Assembly: GCA_040386075.1 (NCBI GenBank)
Contig: JAZKGE010000027.1
Coordinates: forward strand, 186,001-250,000
Length of the DNA stretch: 64,000 bases
Direction of reading: 5' to 3'
Origin: UBA4416 sp040386075
GTDB taxonomy: Bacteria > Bacteroidota > Bacteroidia > B-17B0 > Aurantibacillaceae
Shown: one piece after another, positions 52,911 through 61,633 of the stretch
Position numbering within the stretch: the stretch's first letter is position 1
How the letters are laid out: each line of letters begins with the position of its first letter
Notes under the pieces: generated by a model
Databases searched by the model: none
What the model saw: only the letters and a program-made list of their open reading frames with translations
Told to the model about the DNA's origin: nothing
Program-made: the position numbers and the translations under genes

Positions 52911-54209
52911 GTGCTAAAGCAATTATTTTTAGATAACAAGCAGTTCTTAGCTATCAGTTCTATCTGGTTAGTTTTTGGTATTTATACAGGTCCAATTGTA
53001 TATCTGGTAATACCGCTGATGTTGTTACTAATGTATAAAAGAGAAATGCATTTGGAAATTTTGCTGGGCTTCTTTTTAATATTGACTTTGTCAGACAGTC
53101 GTTCAAATCAATTAGCTTTTGCTGGAAGTATAAAGAATATTTACATATTGTTGATCAGCCTTTTTTCATACATGGAAATGAGAAATTCAGAAACGAAAAT
53201 CAATTTTCAAAAGAACTTTATTCCGTTTTTCATTGTAGCAATTATCTGTATATTTTTTAATCCCAATATGTTTCTCTCTTTCCAAAAGGTTTTATCTTAT
53301 ATTCTCTTGTTTTGTTTTGTTCCCAATTACTTTCTTTTTGTTTATACAAAATATGGCGACCGGTTTTTTAAGGGCCTGGTTTTTTTAGTATGTACCGTTT
53401 TATTTATGGGATTGGTTTTTAATTTTTTAGGTTCTCCTATAACCGTTCTGGCCGGCCGATACAGGGGTTTATTAGGTAATCCAAACGGCCTTGGACTATT
53501 TGTGTTTTTATTTCTCATGTTTTTTAGCGTCAATACCGATAAGGATCCTGAATTGTTTAGTCGCAACGAAAAAATAGTGGTATACGCCCTTTGCTTTTAT
53601 TCACTTCTAAAATGCGGTGCAAGAACATCTTTATTGTCAACTCTCATGTTTTTCTTTTTCAAGCGTTTTTATAAAACGTCGCCTATTATTGGTTTTTTAA
53701 TATTTATACTAACAGTGGCCGTTTATATGATCATTTCAGATAATTTGATCGAGATCATTACTTCTCTCGGATTAGGGGAGGAATTAAGGGTTAATACAAT
53801 AGAAAATGGATCGGGTAGAGAAGTTGCATGGAAATTTGCATGGGAACAGATAAATGAAAACTTTTATTTAGGCAAAGGATTCAGCTATACAGAGTACATT
53901 TTTCGTAAATATTACGAGTATTTAAGTTTATTAGGACACGAGGGTGCCGCACATAACTCTTATCTGACTTTTTGGTTGGATGTGGGGATTATTGGCCTGA
54001 TTTTGTACCTCGGGGGACTACTTATTACTTTTTTAAGGGCTGCCAAGCTAAATCATGCGGCAATACCTATTTTATATGCGGTTTTATTTTCTAATCAATA
54101 TGAGTCGTGGCTTACAGCCTCGCTCAATCCTTTTACAATTCAATTCATTTTTATAATTTCCTGGATTTTTTTAACAAAAGCTAACTCAGAAACTGAATCT
54201 GGCACCTAA
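52911..54209 (+). CDS. O-antigen polymerase/ligase family membrane protein (Wzy/WaaL)
   Basis: This 432-residue protein has about 11 membrane helices and one large periplasmic loop with NGSGREVAWKFAWEQI, then LGHEGAAHNSYLTFWLDVGI. The His in AHNSYL and the GRE-x-W arrangement are typical of the Wzy_C domain. It would polymerise repeat units or attach chains to lipid A core. With an ABC exporter present, ligase is a reasonable alternative to polymerase. It is the last gene of the locus, GTG start, 6 nt after the GT2 gene. Confidence 0.85.
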   Translation: MLKQLFLDNKQFLAISSIWLVFGIYTGPIVYLVIPLMLLLMYKREMHLEILLGFFLILTLSDSRSNQLAFAGSIKNIYILLISLFSYMEMRNSETKINFQKNFIPFFIVAIICIFFNPNMFLSFQKVLSYILLFCFVPNYFLFVYTKYGDRFFKGLVFLVCTVLFMGLVFNFLGSPITVLAGRYRGLLGNPNGLGLFVFLFLMFFSVNTDKDPELFSRNEKIVVYALCFYSLLKCGARTSLLSTLMFFFFKRFYKTSPIIGFLIFILTVAVYMIISDNLIEIITSLGLGEELRVNTIENGSGREVAWKFAWEQINENFYLGKGFSYTEYIFRKYYEYLSLLGHEGAAHNSYLTFWLDVGIIGLILYLGGLLITFLRAAKLNHAAIPILYAVLFSNQYESWLTASLNPFTIQFIFIISWIFLTKANSETESGT

Positions 54210-54213
54210 ATTG

Positions 54214-54238
54214 TTAATTTTAAGAATATTAAAATTAA
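54214..54238 (+). terminator. AT-only inverted repeat at the end of the polysaccharide locus
   Basis: TTAATTTTAA (54214-54223) and TTAAAATTAA (54229-54238) pair perfectly with a 5-nt loop, 4 nt after the last stop codon. The stem has no G or C pair and no clear T run follows, so termination would be weak. UpxY-dependent read-through could matter here. Confidence 0.3.
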
Positions 54239-54279
54239 ATTATTATCTTTATTACCTTATTATTTAAAAAACATACCTT

Positions 54280-56730
54280 ATGAAATTTTTTACATTATTC
54301 GTTCTTTTTATTATCACCTCCGTTTGTTATGGTGGTGTTTTTAACTCTGTAGCAACCGGAAATTATAGTGCAGCCTCTACCTGGACCTTAGTATCCGGAA
54401 CAGATGTAGATAACATTCCTGATGCGGATGACAATATCACTATTTTAAATGGTCATACTGTATCTCTGAATGTGACCGTGAGTTACTGTAAAAACATTAC
54501 CATTGATGCTGGAGGGATATTAAGAGGGAATTCCAGAAGACTCGGTGTTAAAGGTAATTTTGTAAATAATGGAGCGGTAAACACTTCTTTGGCGTTATAC
54601 ATGCAAACTACCGGGTCTACCATCACCTCTTTAAGCCCCTACACTGCACCGGGCGATTGGTACATTCAAAAAAGCTGCACAATTGCTGTAGGTTCTATTA
54701 TTAATAAAAGAAATTCTATAACTATTCAAAACGCTAATGTTCAGGTAGTTAATTTTGGAAATGTTACATTAAATAATTCTTCATCAACAGCAACTAATGG
54801 TAGAATTGCCTGTGGAGGAACAAATAAATGGATCAATAAATCCGGTTCCAGTTTAACGTTAAACGCCAATACCGGTGGTTTGGCACCCGCTAATTTTATA
54901 TGTACAGAAACAAATAATACGGTTACCTATGCCGGCCCAGCTCCTGTAGTTTTATATACTACGTTCTATAATCTCAATATTACGGCTGTTAGTACGAAAA
55001 CGCTGACCAGTGATTTGCATATTTTGAATAATTTTTTCATGAATGGTACGCTTATTTCTACAGGAGCTTCTCCGGTTAAATTATCTGTAGGCGGTAATGT
55101 TACAGCTAATGGAGCCATATCTATGAATAATGCACTGGATACTATGGAACTTAATGGCACTTCGGCCAGTACTCAGGTTGTTGCCGGTTCAGGACAAGGA
55201 ACCTTTTACACGCTTAAAATTAATAACACAGGCGGGGCAGGTGTTGTTTTTAATACCATTCAAAATGTAACAGGAGATCTGGTTATGGTGAGTGGAAATT
55301 GTAATGCCAATGGAAGATTATTTTTAAGAAGTAATGCGGGTAGCACTGCGGATATTGCTGCTATCACTAATACAGCAGCCGTTTCATTTTCAGGATTATT
55401 GACTGTAGAAAAATTCATTGATAATATGCCGGGCCAATATTATGACCTGTCATGTCCTATTCAAAATACAGATGTAAGAGATTGGGATAATGAGATATTT
55501 ATATCAGGAATTGGAACTTATGATGGTATTGGTGGCCCTGCGGGTGTTGATGGAGCTGTTTTTAACGATGCAAATACCATGCATACCTATGATGAACCGT
55601 CAAATTCATTTATTCCGGTTACAGGAAGCACTACACCTTTAGTACCAGGAACCGGTTATAATTTATTATTGGCCGATGATCCGTCTGCAACTCAATGGTA
55701 TGCTAAAACGATGACCAGCAGAGGTATTCCTAATTATGGTGATATTACATTGTCAGGATTATCTTACAGCCCGGGGAGTGGAGATGGCTGGCATCTTGTA
55801 GGTAACCCTTATGCTTCAACCATCGATTATTCATTGGTTTCGAAACTGAGAATGACGCCTAATATTTATTATACAGATAATGGTAATTACAGCGTATGGC
55901 CTTTGGGTGATATCATTCCTCCTTATCAGGGTTTTTATGTTGAAACCAATACTAGCGCTTTAGCGCATAGCATTACTTTTACTGAAGCCTGTAAAGTATC
56001 AGATCATACTACCCAATTTTATAAAACAAAAGCTGATTATGACATTAAATTAATGATCAATTCTCCGTTAACACCGTTCCATCATCAAAATACCATTAGC
56101 TTTAATGAATCAGCTACTGTAAATTATGATGAGAATTATGATGCTTCTTACCGTAAATATCCAAAAGCAATTGCGCCAGCAATTTACATGATGGATAAAG
56201 TTAATAACCGGAACTTAATTAAAAATCAGATCAATAGCACATCAGATGAAGTTACTATTCCTTTAGGAATTTTCACTCCAAAAGCAGGTGTTTATTATAT
56301 TGATCTTTCTGTTTTAAATTCGAATTCTTATAAAGAGATCTGGATCGAGAACACTAAGACACATAATAAATATGATATCGGAGCCAGTGTAGCAGTTGAG
56401 GGTACTGAACTAGGAACAAATACAGATTATGTGTTGAGAATGAGCAAAAAAGCGAAAGCCAGCTCATTAATGACCAATGCTTTAGAAAGTGATCTAACGG
56501 TATTTACAACTGAGAATACACTTAATTTGAAATCGTCTAAAAAAGACCACACATTAAAATCAGTTACAGTTTATGATATGACCGGTAAAATAGTTTTATC
56601 ACAATCTTCGGTAAATGTTAGCGTGGATAATGTGTATCAAATTGACCTGTCCGCATTAACTAACGGTATTTATATTGTGAGCACGATTGACGAAAACGGC
56701 AAAACCCACAACAAAAAGGTAGTGAAATAA
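54280..56730 (+). CDS. Large secreted protein with T9SS type A sorting domain
   Basis: The protein has 816 residues with a signal peptide (about 1-19). The body begins with GNYSAASTWT and INGHTVSLNVTVS-like text, as in T9SS proteins that describe beta-helix or G8-like surface domains, and is rich in Thr, Ser and Asn. The C-terminal 80 residues carry the type A sorting signal: SVTVYDMTGKIVLSQ, LTNGIYIVSTID and the basic end KKVVK. It would be exported through the outer membrane by T9SS and attached to the surface. Function unknown, possibly adhesin. A terminator follows. Confidence 0.88.
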   Translation: MKFFTLFVLFIITSVCYGGVFNSVATGNYSAASTWTLVSGTDVDNIPDADDNITILNGHTVSLNVTVSYCKNITIDAGGILRGNSRRLGVKGNFVNNGAVNTSLALYMQTTGSTITSLSPYTAPGDWYIQKSCTIAVGSIINKRNSITIQNANVQVVNFGNVTLNNSSSTATNGRIACGGTNKWINKSGSSLTLNANTGGLAPANFICTETNNTVTYAGPAPVVLYTTFYNLNITAVSTKTLTSDLHILNNFFMNGTLISTGASPVKLSVGGNVTANGAISMNNALDTMELNGTSASTQVVAGSGQGTFYTLKINNTGGAGVVFNTIQNVTGDLVMVSGNCNANGRLFLRSNAGSTADIAAITNTAAVSFSGLLTVEKFIDNMPGQYYDLSCPIQNTDVRDWDNEIFISGIGTYDGIGGPAGVDGAVFNDANTMHTYDEPSNSFIPVTGSTTPLVPGTGYNLLLADDPSATQWYAKTMTSRGIPNYGDITLSGLSYSPGSGDGWHLVGNPYASTIDYSLVSKLRMTPNIYYTDNGNYSVWPLGDIIPPYQGFYVETNTSALAHSITFTEACKVSDHTTQFYKTKADYDIKLMINSPLTPFHHQNTISFNESATVNYDENYDASYRKYPKAIAPAIYMMDKVNNRNLIKNQINSTSDEVTIPLGIFTPKAGVYYIDLSVLNSNSYKEIWIENTKTHNKYDIGASVAVEGTELGTNTDYVLRMSKKAKASSLMTNALESDLTVFTTENTLNLKSSKKDHTLKSVTVYDMTGKIVLSQSSVNVSVDNVYQIDLSALTNGIYIVSTIDENGKTHNKKVVK

Positions 56731-56746
56731 ATATTGGGCCCCATTT

Positions 56747-56781
56747 AAAAAGCCATTTCTTTTAAGAAATGGCTTTTTTTT
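56747..56781 (+). terminator. Rho-independent terminator
   Basis: Left arm AAAAAGCCATTTCTT (56747-56761) pairs with AAGAAATGGCTTTTT (56764-56778); a T run continues to 56781. It follows the first T9SS cargo gene by 16 nt. Confidence 0.92.
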
Positions 56782-56826
56782 TAAAGTATTCTTTTTCATG
56801 AAGTTAGTATTGTATTACATTTTCCT

Positions 56827-56834
56827 TAACTTTG
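56827..56834 (+). promoter_or_regulatory. -7 element (TAACTTTG) deciding the start of the next gene
   Basis: Exact match to TAnnTTTG. A TTG at 56810-56812 lies upstream at 14-nt spacing, shorter than ideal. Transcription would begin near 56840, so the in-frame TTG at 56832 cannot be the start and the ATG at 56853 is preferred. Confidence 0.55.
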
Positions 56835-56852
56835 TTTGTTACACATAAACGG

Positions 56853-58853
56853 ATGATTTTTAACGACCAAATAGTATTAGGTAAACTTAAGCAAACACTG
56901 CTTTTGTTACTTTTTATATTTGTTGCAAATGTAAGTTTTTCTCAAAATTATCCTACTTGCACGAATACAGGAAATACTGTAACCGTTAATGGTACCTGTT
57001 TGGTAAGAAGTGTTCAAAATACATCAAATGCATTTGAAGCCCCTGTAACTGGGACCTATCCATGTTTACAAGCTGCAGCTGCAATGGATTGTTGGTTAAA
57101 ATTTGTGGCTACTGCTTCTACGGCTACTATTGCAATAACCACTACCAATACAGCTATGGGCCCGGCTTTTTCGGTATATGACGGTAGTTGCCCTTCAGGC
57201 ACAATTGTTGGAACTCAACTTAATTGTACTGATAATGTAGCAGGTAATGCTGCACAAACAGAAACAGGCAACTTAACAGGACTTACTATTGGAACGACTT
57301 ATTGGATAAGAGTAATGCGAACCGGCACGGCTGCTACCGCTAATTTTACCTGTTGTGTAACTGCTAATCCGGATAATGATGACCCAAACACTGCTCAACC
57401 CTTAGCTATAAGTTCAGGTACGTGTAATTTTATTACAGGTAGCAATACCAGTTCAACCCTATCCAATTGTGGTACGATACCGGCTCCTGGTTGCGCCGGC
57501 TTATCGGGCACTGCCACCGACGTTTGGTATTCGGTTACTATACCTGCCAGTGGAAATGTGTTTATTCAGACAGAGTTTTCAGGCACACCTGCGCCTCAAC
57601 TCGTCAATGGTGGTTTGGCCGCATATACCGGTAGCCCTTGCGGTGCCATGACTTTAATTGGTTGCGCCGATTCTACATTAAACGGACAAAACAGCCTTAA
57701 TTCACCCGGTTTATATATCAGCGGACAACCTAACGGAACTATCGTTTATATCAGGGTTTGGAATAAGAACGCTACGGCAAAAGGTTTTTTTAAAATTTGT
57801 GCCAGCGATATGGGACCTTGTGGTAATCTTCTTAACAACGACTTTTGTTCAAATCCTGCATCTATGACTCAGGGAGTAGGGTCGTTTTCGAGCACCACAA
57901 CCGCCAGCCCTTCTACTTATTCCTACACTTCGGATGCGCCTGGTAATGTAGGTAATGTTGCATTATGCAGTAATAACCTGTCGCAAAATTCCTGGTATTC
58001 TTTTATGGCAACACTTACTACGCATACCTTCGCTTTTAATATTACTGGTTGTGCCGGTGGCATGGCTGTTCAGGCTTTTTCGGTTAATACCCAAAATAGC
58101 TGTTGTAAAATTTTCACAAGTGTTGGCTCTTGTTTAGGAAACTCAGTTACACCTTCTTCCGGCGCAACGGGTGCTCAAACATTAACTTTAAACTCACTTA
58201 CCCCAGGAGTAAAGTATTACATAATGATCGAAAGTGCCAATAGTCCTCAAGTTTGTACGTATACGGTTTCTGGCTGGACCGCTACCGGAATATTACCTAT
58301 CAATCTTGTTTCTTTTAGCGGTGAAAATAGAAACAACGTTAACTACATAGAATGGGTTACATCATCAGAAGAAAATATCAGCTCTTATATTCTCGAAAAC
58401 TCTCCTGATGGCATTGATTTTAAAAAAACCTCAGAAGTACAGGCTTTGCAAAATGGCAGTTCTTCACAACAACATTACCATACCTATGATCCTAACGCTT
58501 ATAATGAATTAACTTACTATCGTTTGCGGCAGGTTAAAACCAGTGGCATGTCTGATGTGTCTCATATTATCACAATACTTGGTCCCGATTTTTATGAAAC
58601 ACTGCATAATTTGTATCCTAATCCCACTACAAGCGATTTGAATTTTGATCTTTACTCAAAGAGAACGGGATCTATAAGTGTTGAGTTATTGGGTTATGGC
58701 GGAAAATTGGTATACGCAAAAAAATATGATATTGAAGAAGGAACTAATACATTTGTTGTACCTATGAACGAGCTAAGTAAGGGCGTTTACATCCTCAAAG
58801 TTGTTTCAGGTAAATCCGGCAAAACAACACACCACAAGATCATTAAGAACTAG
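56853..58853 (+). CDS. Cys-rich secreted protein with T9SS type A sorting domain
   Basis: With the ATG at 56853 it has 666 residues. A signal peptide (about 10-31, LLFIFVANVSFSQ) is preceded by a charged n-region. The body has three or four repeated beta-domains, each with a W-[FY]-like strand and cysteine pairs (AAMDCWLKFVATAS, TATDVWYSVTIPASGN, SQNSWYSFMATLTTH). These resemble pre-peptidase C-terminal-like folds. A region YIEWVTSSEENISSYILENS (near 500) is common in T9SS proteins, followed by the type A signal (NLYPNPTTSDLNF, LSKGVYILKVVSG, KIIKN). The stop overlaps the convergent DUF1304 gene by 4 nt. Confidence 0.88.
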   Translation: MIFNDQIVLGKLKQTLLLLLFIFVANVSFSQNYPTCTNTGNTVTVNGTCLVRSVQNTSNAFEAPVTGTYPCLQAAAAMDCWLKFVATASTATIAITTTNTAMGPAFSVYDGSCPSGTIVGTQLNCTDNVAGNAAQTETGNLTGLTIGTTYWIRVMRTGTAATANFTCCVTANPDNDDPNTAQPLAISSGTCNFITGSNTSSTLSNCGTIPAPGCAGLSGTATDVWYSVTIPASGNVFIQTEFSGTPAPQLVNGGLAAYTGSPCGAMTLIGCADSTLNGQNSLNSPGLYISGQPNGTIVYIRVWNKNATAKGFFKICASDMGPCGNLLNNDFCSNPASMTQGVGSFSSTTTASPSTYSYTSDAPGNVGNVALCSNNLSQNSWYSFMATLTTHTFAFNITGCAGGMAVQAFSVNTQNSCCKIFTSVGSCLGNSVTPSSGATGAQTLTLNSLTPGVKYYIMIESANSPQVCTYTVSGWTATGILPINLVSFSGENRNNVNYIEWVTSSEENISSYILENSPDGIDFKKTSEVQALQNGSSSQQHYHTYDPNAYNELTYYRLRQVKTSGMSDVSHIITILGPDFYETLHNLYPNPTTSDLNFDLYSKRTGSISVELLGYGGKLVYAKKYDIEEGTNTFVVPMNELSKGVYILKVVSGKSGKTTHHKIIKN

Positions 58854-59215
58854 CTTAGTATTAAAAAAGTTAATGCTATTAAAGCTGGCAGAACCTGAAT
58901 AAAAAATATTTTTTTGGAAGCAGTAACTGTTCCATAAATTCCTGCCACAATAATACATCCTAAAAAGAAAACAGCCACGTTTTCTTTCCATGCTAAATCA
59001 GAAATAAAAAAACTCCAGATCAATCCGGCTGCTAAAAAACCATTGTACAATCCCTGGTTTGCAGCTAATGTTTTGGTTGGTTTAAATAATTCGGGAGCCA
59101 GCGATCCTTTAAATGCTTCCTTGCCTTTGGTTTCCCATGCAAACATTTCAAGCCAAAGAATATACAGGTGAATGAATACAACCAACCCTATAAAAATATT
59201 TGCTGCAATGGTCAT
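58850..59215 (-). CDS. DUF1304 family membrane protein
   Basis: This 121-residue protein has four helices: about 5-25 (FIGLVVFIHLYILWLEMF), 52-70, 76-97 and 103-120. The EMFAWETKG motif after helix 1 and NQGLYNGFLAAGLIW are DUF1304 hallmarks. Function unknown. It shares TAATG with the upstream DUF3467 gene and converges on the T9SS gene. Confidence 0.9.
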   Translation of the reverse strand: MTIAANIFIGLVVFIHLYILWLEMFAWETKGKEAFKGSLAPELFKPTKTLAANQGLYNGFLAAGLIWSFFISDLAWKENVAVFFLGCIIVAGIYGTVTASKKIFFIQVLPALIALTFLILS

Positions 59216-59526
59216 TAAGCCTGAGCTGTAGGTCCGCCAAAATTAAGGGGTAAAGCATTCATTTCGCTGTCTTTTATTTTACCATGCATCTGCTCAAAAC
59301 GTTGTACATTATCGGCTAATGCTTTCATTAAACGTTTGGCATGCTGAGGTGTTAATACAATGCGCGATTTTACTTTCGCTTTTGGTACACCCGGCATTAC
59401 TTTAATAAAATCAACCACAAACTCAGTTGGAGAATGAGTAATGATAGCCAGGTTTGAATATATTCCTTCTGCAATTTCTTCAGAAAGTTCAATGTTTAAT
59501 TGGTTTTCAGGGTTTTGGTTTTCCAT
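59215..59526 (-). CDS. DUF3467 family protein
   Basis: This 103-residue soluble protein has EGIYSNLAIITHSPTEFVVD (21-40), FIKVMPGVPKAKVKSRIVLT and HAKRLMKALADNVQRFE, the DUF3467 pattern. Function unknown. It is translationally coupled to the DUF1304 gene by a 1-nt overlap and separated from htpG by 91 nt that contain a REP-like palindrome. Confidence 0.9.
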   Translation of the reverse strand: MENQNPENQLNIELSEEIAEGIYSNLAIITHSPTEFVVDFIKVMPGVPKAKVKSRIVLTPQHAKRLMKALADNVQRFEQMHGKIKDSEMNALPLNFGGPTAQA

Positions 59527-59559
59527 GGTAATTTTTTATTAAAGGTACTATTTTTATTT

Positions 59560-59616
59560 GTCATGCTGAACTTGATTCAGCATCTCTATGAGACCCTGAA
59601 TCAAGTTCAGGGTGAC
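59560..59616. repeat. REP-like intergenic palindrome
   Basis: CTGAACTTGATTCAG (59566-59580) and its exact complement (59596-59610) flank a 15-nt loop, with imperfectly matching GTCATG and GGTGACG ends. It sits between the htpG stop and the DUF3467 start. Elements with this GTCATGCTGAA/CAGGGTGACG form occur in many Bacteroidota intergenic regions, as I remember. Here it could also act as a structural end for the htpG mRNA. Confidence 0.75.
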
Positions 59617-59617
59617 G

Positions 59618-61519
59618 TTAATTTATCATTTCAACCGAGCGTTTCACAAACTTCGTCAGCTCTTCGCCTTTTAATAAACCCTGAGCCAGTAACGCTAAAT
59701 CGGCTGCTTGTTTGGCTAACTGACTTTGTTTAGCCGAATCGGTTTCTGCCAATATTTTGCTGGTTAAGGGGTGGTTTGCATTTACAACCAAATTATACAT
59801 ATCAGGCATTGAACCGTAAAAGTTCATTCCGCCGCCACCGCCCATGGCCTGCATATCTTTCATACGGCGCATGAATTCGGGACGTGTAATTAACATCGGC
59901 GAATCGGTTTCGCTTAAGCTTTCAAATGTTACTGTATATTTTTCTTTAGCTACAACACCTTCAATAATTGGTTTTAATTTAGTTTGTTCTTCTTCGGTTA
60001 ACTTGCTAACCTGCGCATCGTCTTTCTTAATTAATTTCTCAACAGTGTCACTATCCACACGAACAAACTGTGTGTTATTCAATTTGCTTTCCAAATGATT
60101 GATCAGGTGTGAATCCAATGGCGAATCCATCAATAAAACATCATAGCCTCTTGATTTGGCGGCATCAATATATGTATGTTGTTCATCAACATTAGTGGCA
60201 TATAAGAAAACCGTTTTCCCGTCTTTATCCGTCTGGTTTGATTTTACATGCGCGTCATATTCTTCTAATGTGAATGCTTTAGCTTCGGTGTTTTTTACTA
60301 GAGCAAACTTCGATGCTTTGTCGTAAAATTTCTCATCACTGATCATTCCGTACTGAACAAATATTTTTACATCATCCCATTTGGCTTCAAAATCAGGACG
60401 TTCTTTTTTAAATATCTCTTCTAATTTATCAGCTACTTTTTTAGTGATATGTGATGATATTTTTTTAACGTTATGATCAGCCTGTAAATAACTACGACTT
60501 ACATTCAATGGAATATCCGGACTATCAATAACCCCACGTAACATGGTTAAAAAGTCGGGAACAATGTTCTCTACATTATCCGTTACAAACACCTGGTTGC
60601 TGTATAACTGAATTTTATCTTTAGGTGCTTCAAATTTATTGGATAATTTTGGGAAGTATAAGATACCCGTTAAGTTGAAAGGATAATCCACATTTAAATG
60701 AATGTGAAATAAAGGCTCTTCAAATTGCATTGGATACAATTCGCGGTAAAAGGCTTTATAATCTTCGTCTTTTAAATCAACCGGTTTTTTAACCCATAAC
60801 GGAACAGGATTATTGATGATATTCTCAACCTGGATCTCCTCTTCCTTTTCATGGCCTTTTTCATCTTTTTCGCCTGTTGGTACCCATTTGGATTTAGTTC
60901 CAAAAACGATCTCAACCGGTAAAAATTTGCAATATTTTTTTAGCAGACCTTCAATTTTTGAATTCTCTAAAAACTCTAAACTATCTTCGGCAATATGTAA
61001 CACGATCTCTGTTCCGCGATCTGTTTTAGAGTCAATTTCTTCTATTTGGTATTCAGGGCTTCCGTCGCATTCCCAGCGAACTGGTTTTGAACCTTCTTTA
61101 TAAGATAAAGAGAAGATCTCTACTTTTTGAGCCACCATAAAAGCCGAATAGAAACCTAACCCAAAATGACCGATAACCACATTTTTGTCTACTTTATCCT
61201 GGTATTTTTGTACAAACTCCTCGGCACCACTGAATGCAATTTGAGTAATGTATTTTTCGATCTCCTCTTTTGTCATACCAATACCTTTATCTTTAATGGT
61301 AATGGTTTTGGCAGCTTTGTCAACTTTTACTTCAATTTTAAGGTCGCCTAACTCGCCTTTGGCTTCACCCATAGAAGTTAAAGCCTTCAATTTTTGAGTG
61401 GCATCTGTAGCGTTACTCACTAATTCGCGTAAAAAGATCTCGTTATCGCTGTAAAGGAACTTTTTAATAATAGGGAAAATGTTCTCGGTTTGTACGTTAA
61501 TTTTTCCGGTAGTACTCAT
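59618..61519 (-). CDS. htpG: Chaperone protein HtpG (Hsp90)
   Basis: This 633-residue cytosolic Hsp90 has the N-terminal ATPase (GHKL) domain with FLRELVSNATDATQK (28-42, ATP-site Asn/Asp), KDKGIGMTKEEIEKY and GHFGLGFYSAFMVA. The middle domain has GVIDSPDIPLNVSRSYLQ (about 336-353, containing the catalytic Arg). The C-terminal dimerisation domain ends near 630. Its length is typical. It has its own transcript start region shared with the divergent gene at 61634; no heat-shock promoter element was recognised. Confidence 0.98.
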   Translation of the reverse strand: MSTTGKINVQTENIFPIIKKFLYSDNEIFLRELVSNATDATQKLKALTSMGEAKGELGDLKIEVKVDKAAKTITIKDKGIGMTKEEIEKYITQIAFSGAEEFVQKYQDKVDKNVVIGHFGLGFYSAFMVAQKVEIFSLSYKEGSKPVRWECDGSPEYQIEEIDSKTDRGTEIVLHIAEDSLEFLENSKIEGLLKKYCKFLPVEIVFGTKSKWVPTGEKDEKGHEKEEEIQVENIINNPVPLWVKKPVDLKDEDYKAFYRELYPMQFEEPLFHIHLNVDYPFNLTGILYFPKLSNKFEAPKDKIQLYSNQVFVTDNVENIVPDFLTMLRGVIDSPDIPLNVSRSYLQADHNVKKISSHITKKVADKLEEIFKKERPDFEAKWDDVKIFVQYGMISDEKFYDKASKFALVKNTEAKAFTLEEYDAHVKSNQTDKDGKTVFLYATNVDEQHTYIDAAKSRGYDVLLMDSPLDSHLINHLESKLNNTQFVRVDSDTVEKLIKKDDAQVSKLTEEEQTKLKPIIEGVVAKEKYTVTFESLSETDSPMLITRPEFMRRMKDMQAMGGGGGMNFYGSMPDMYNLVVNANHPLTSKILAETDSAKQSQLAKQAADLALLAQGLLKGEELTKFVKRSVEMIN

Positions 61520-61621
61520 AGTTTAAGATTTATATGTTTTTTGAATGTTTATTTTTCCGCTTCTCTTAGTCAAAGGTCGTACCAATAGGCTAAAAGTGAC
61601 AAAATGGCAAAGAATTTAAGT

Positions 61622-61629
61622 TATATTTG
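61622..61629 (+). promoter_or_regulatory. -7 element (TATATTTG) near the start of the next gene
   Basis: Exact TAnnTTTG match; GTG at 61596-61598 stands where -33 TTG would be. Transcription would begin near 61634, at or next to the ATG chosen for the gene, so the mRNA might be leaderless. This argues against the ATG at 61604. Confidence 0.45.
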
Positions 61630-61633
61630 CATC

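Noticed and set aside
54244..54251. TATCTTTA as a promoter for the first T9SS cargo gene
   Set aside because: One mismatch to the -7 consensus and no TTG at suitable spacing; too weak in AT-rich DNA to list.
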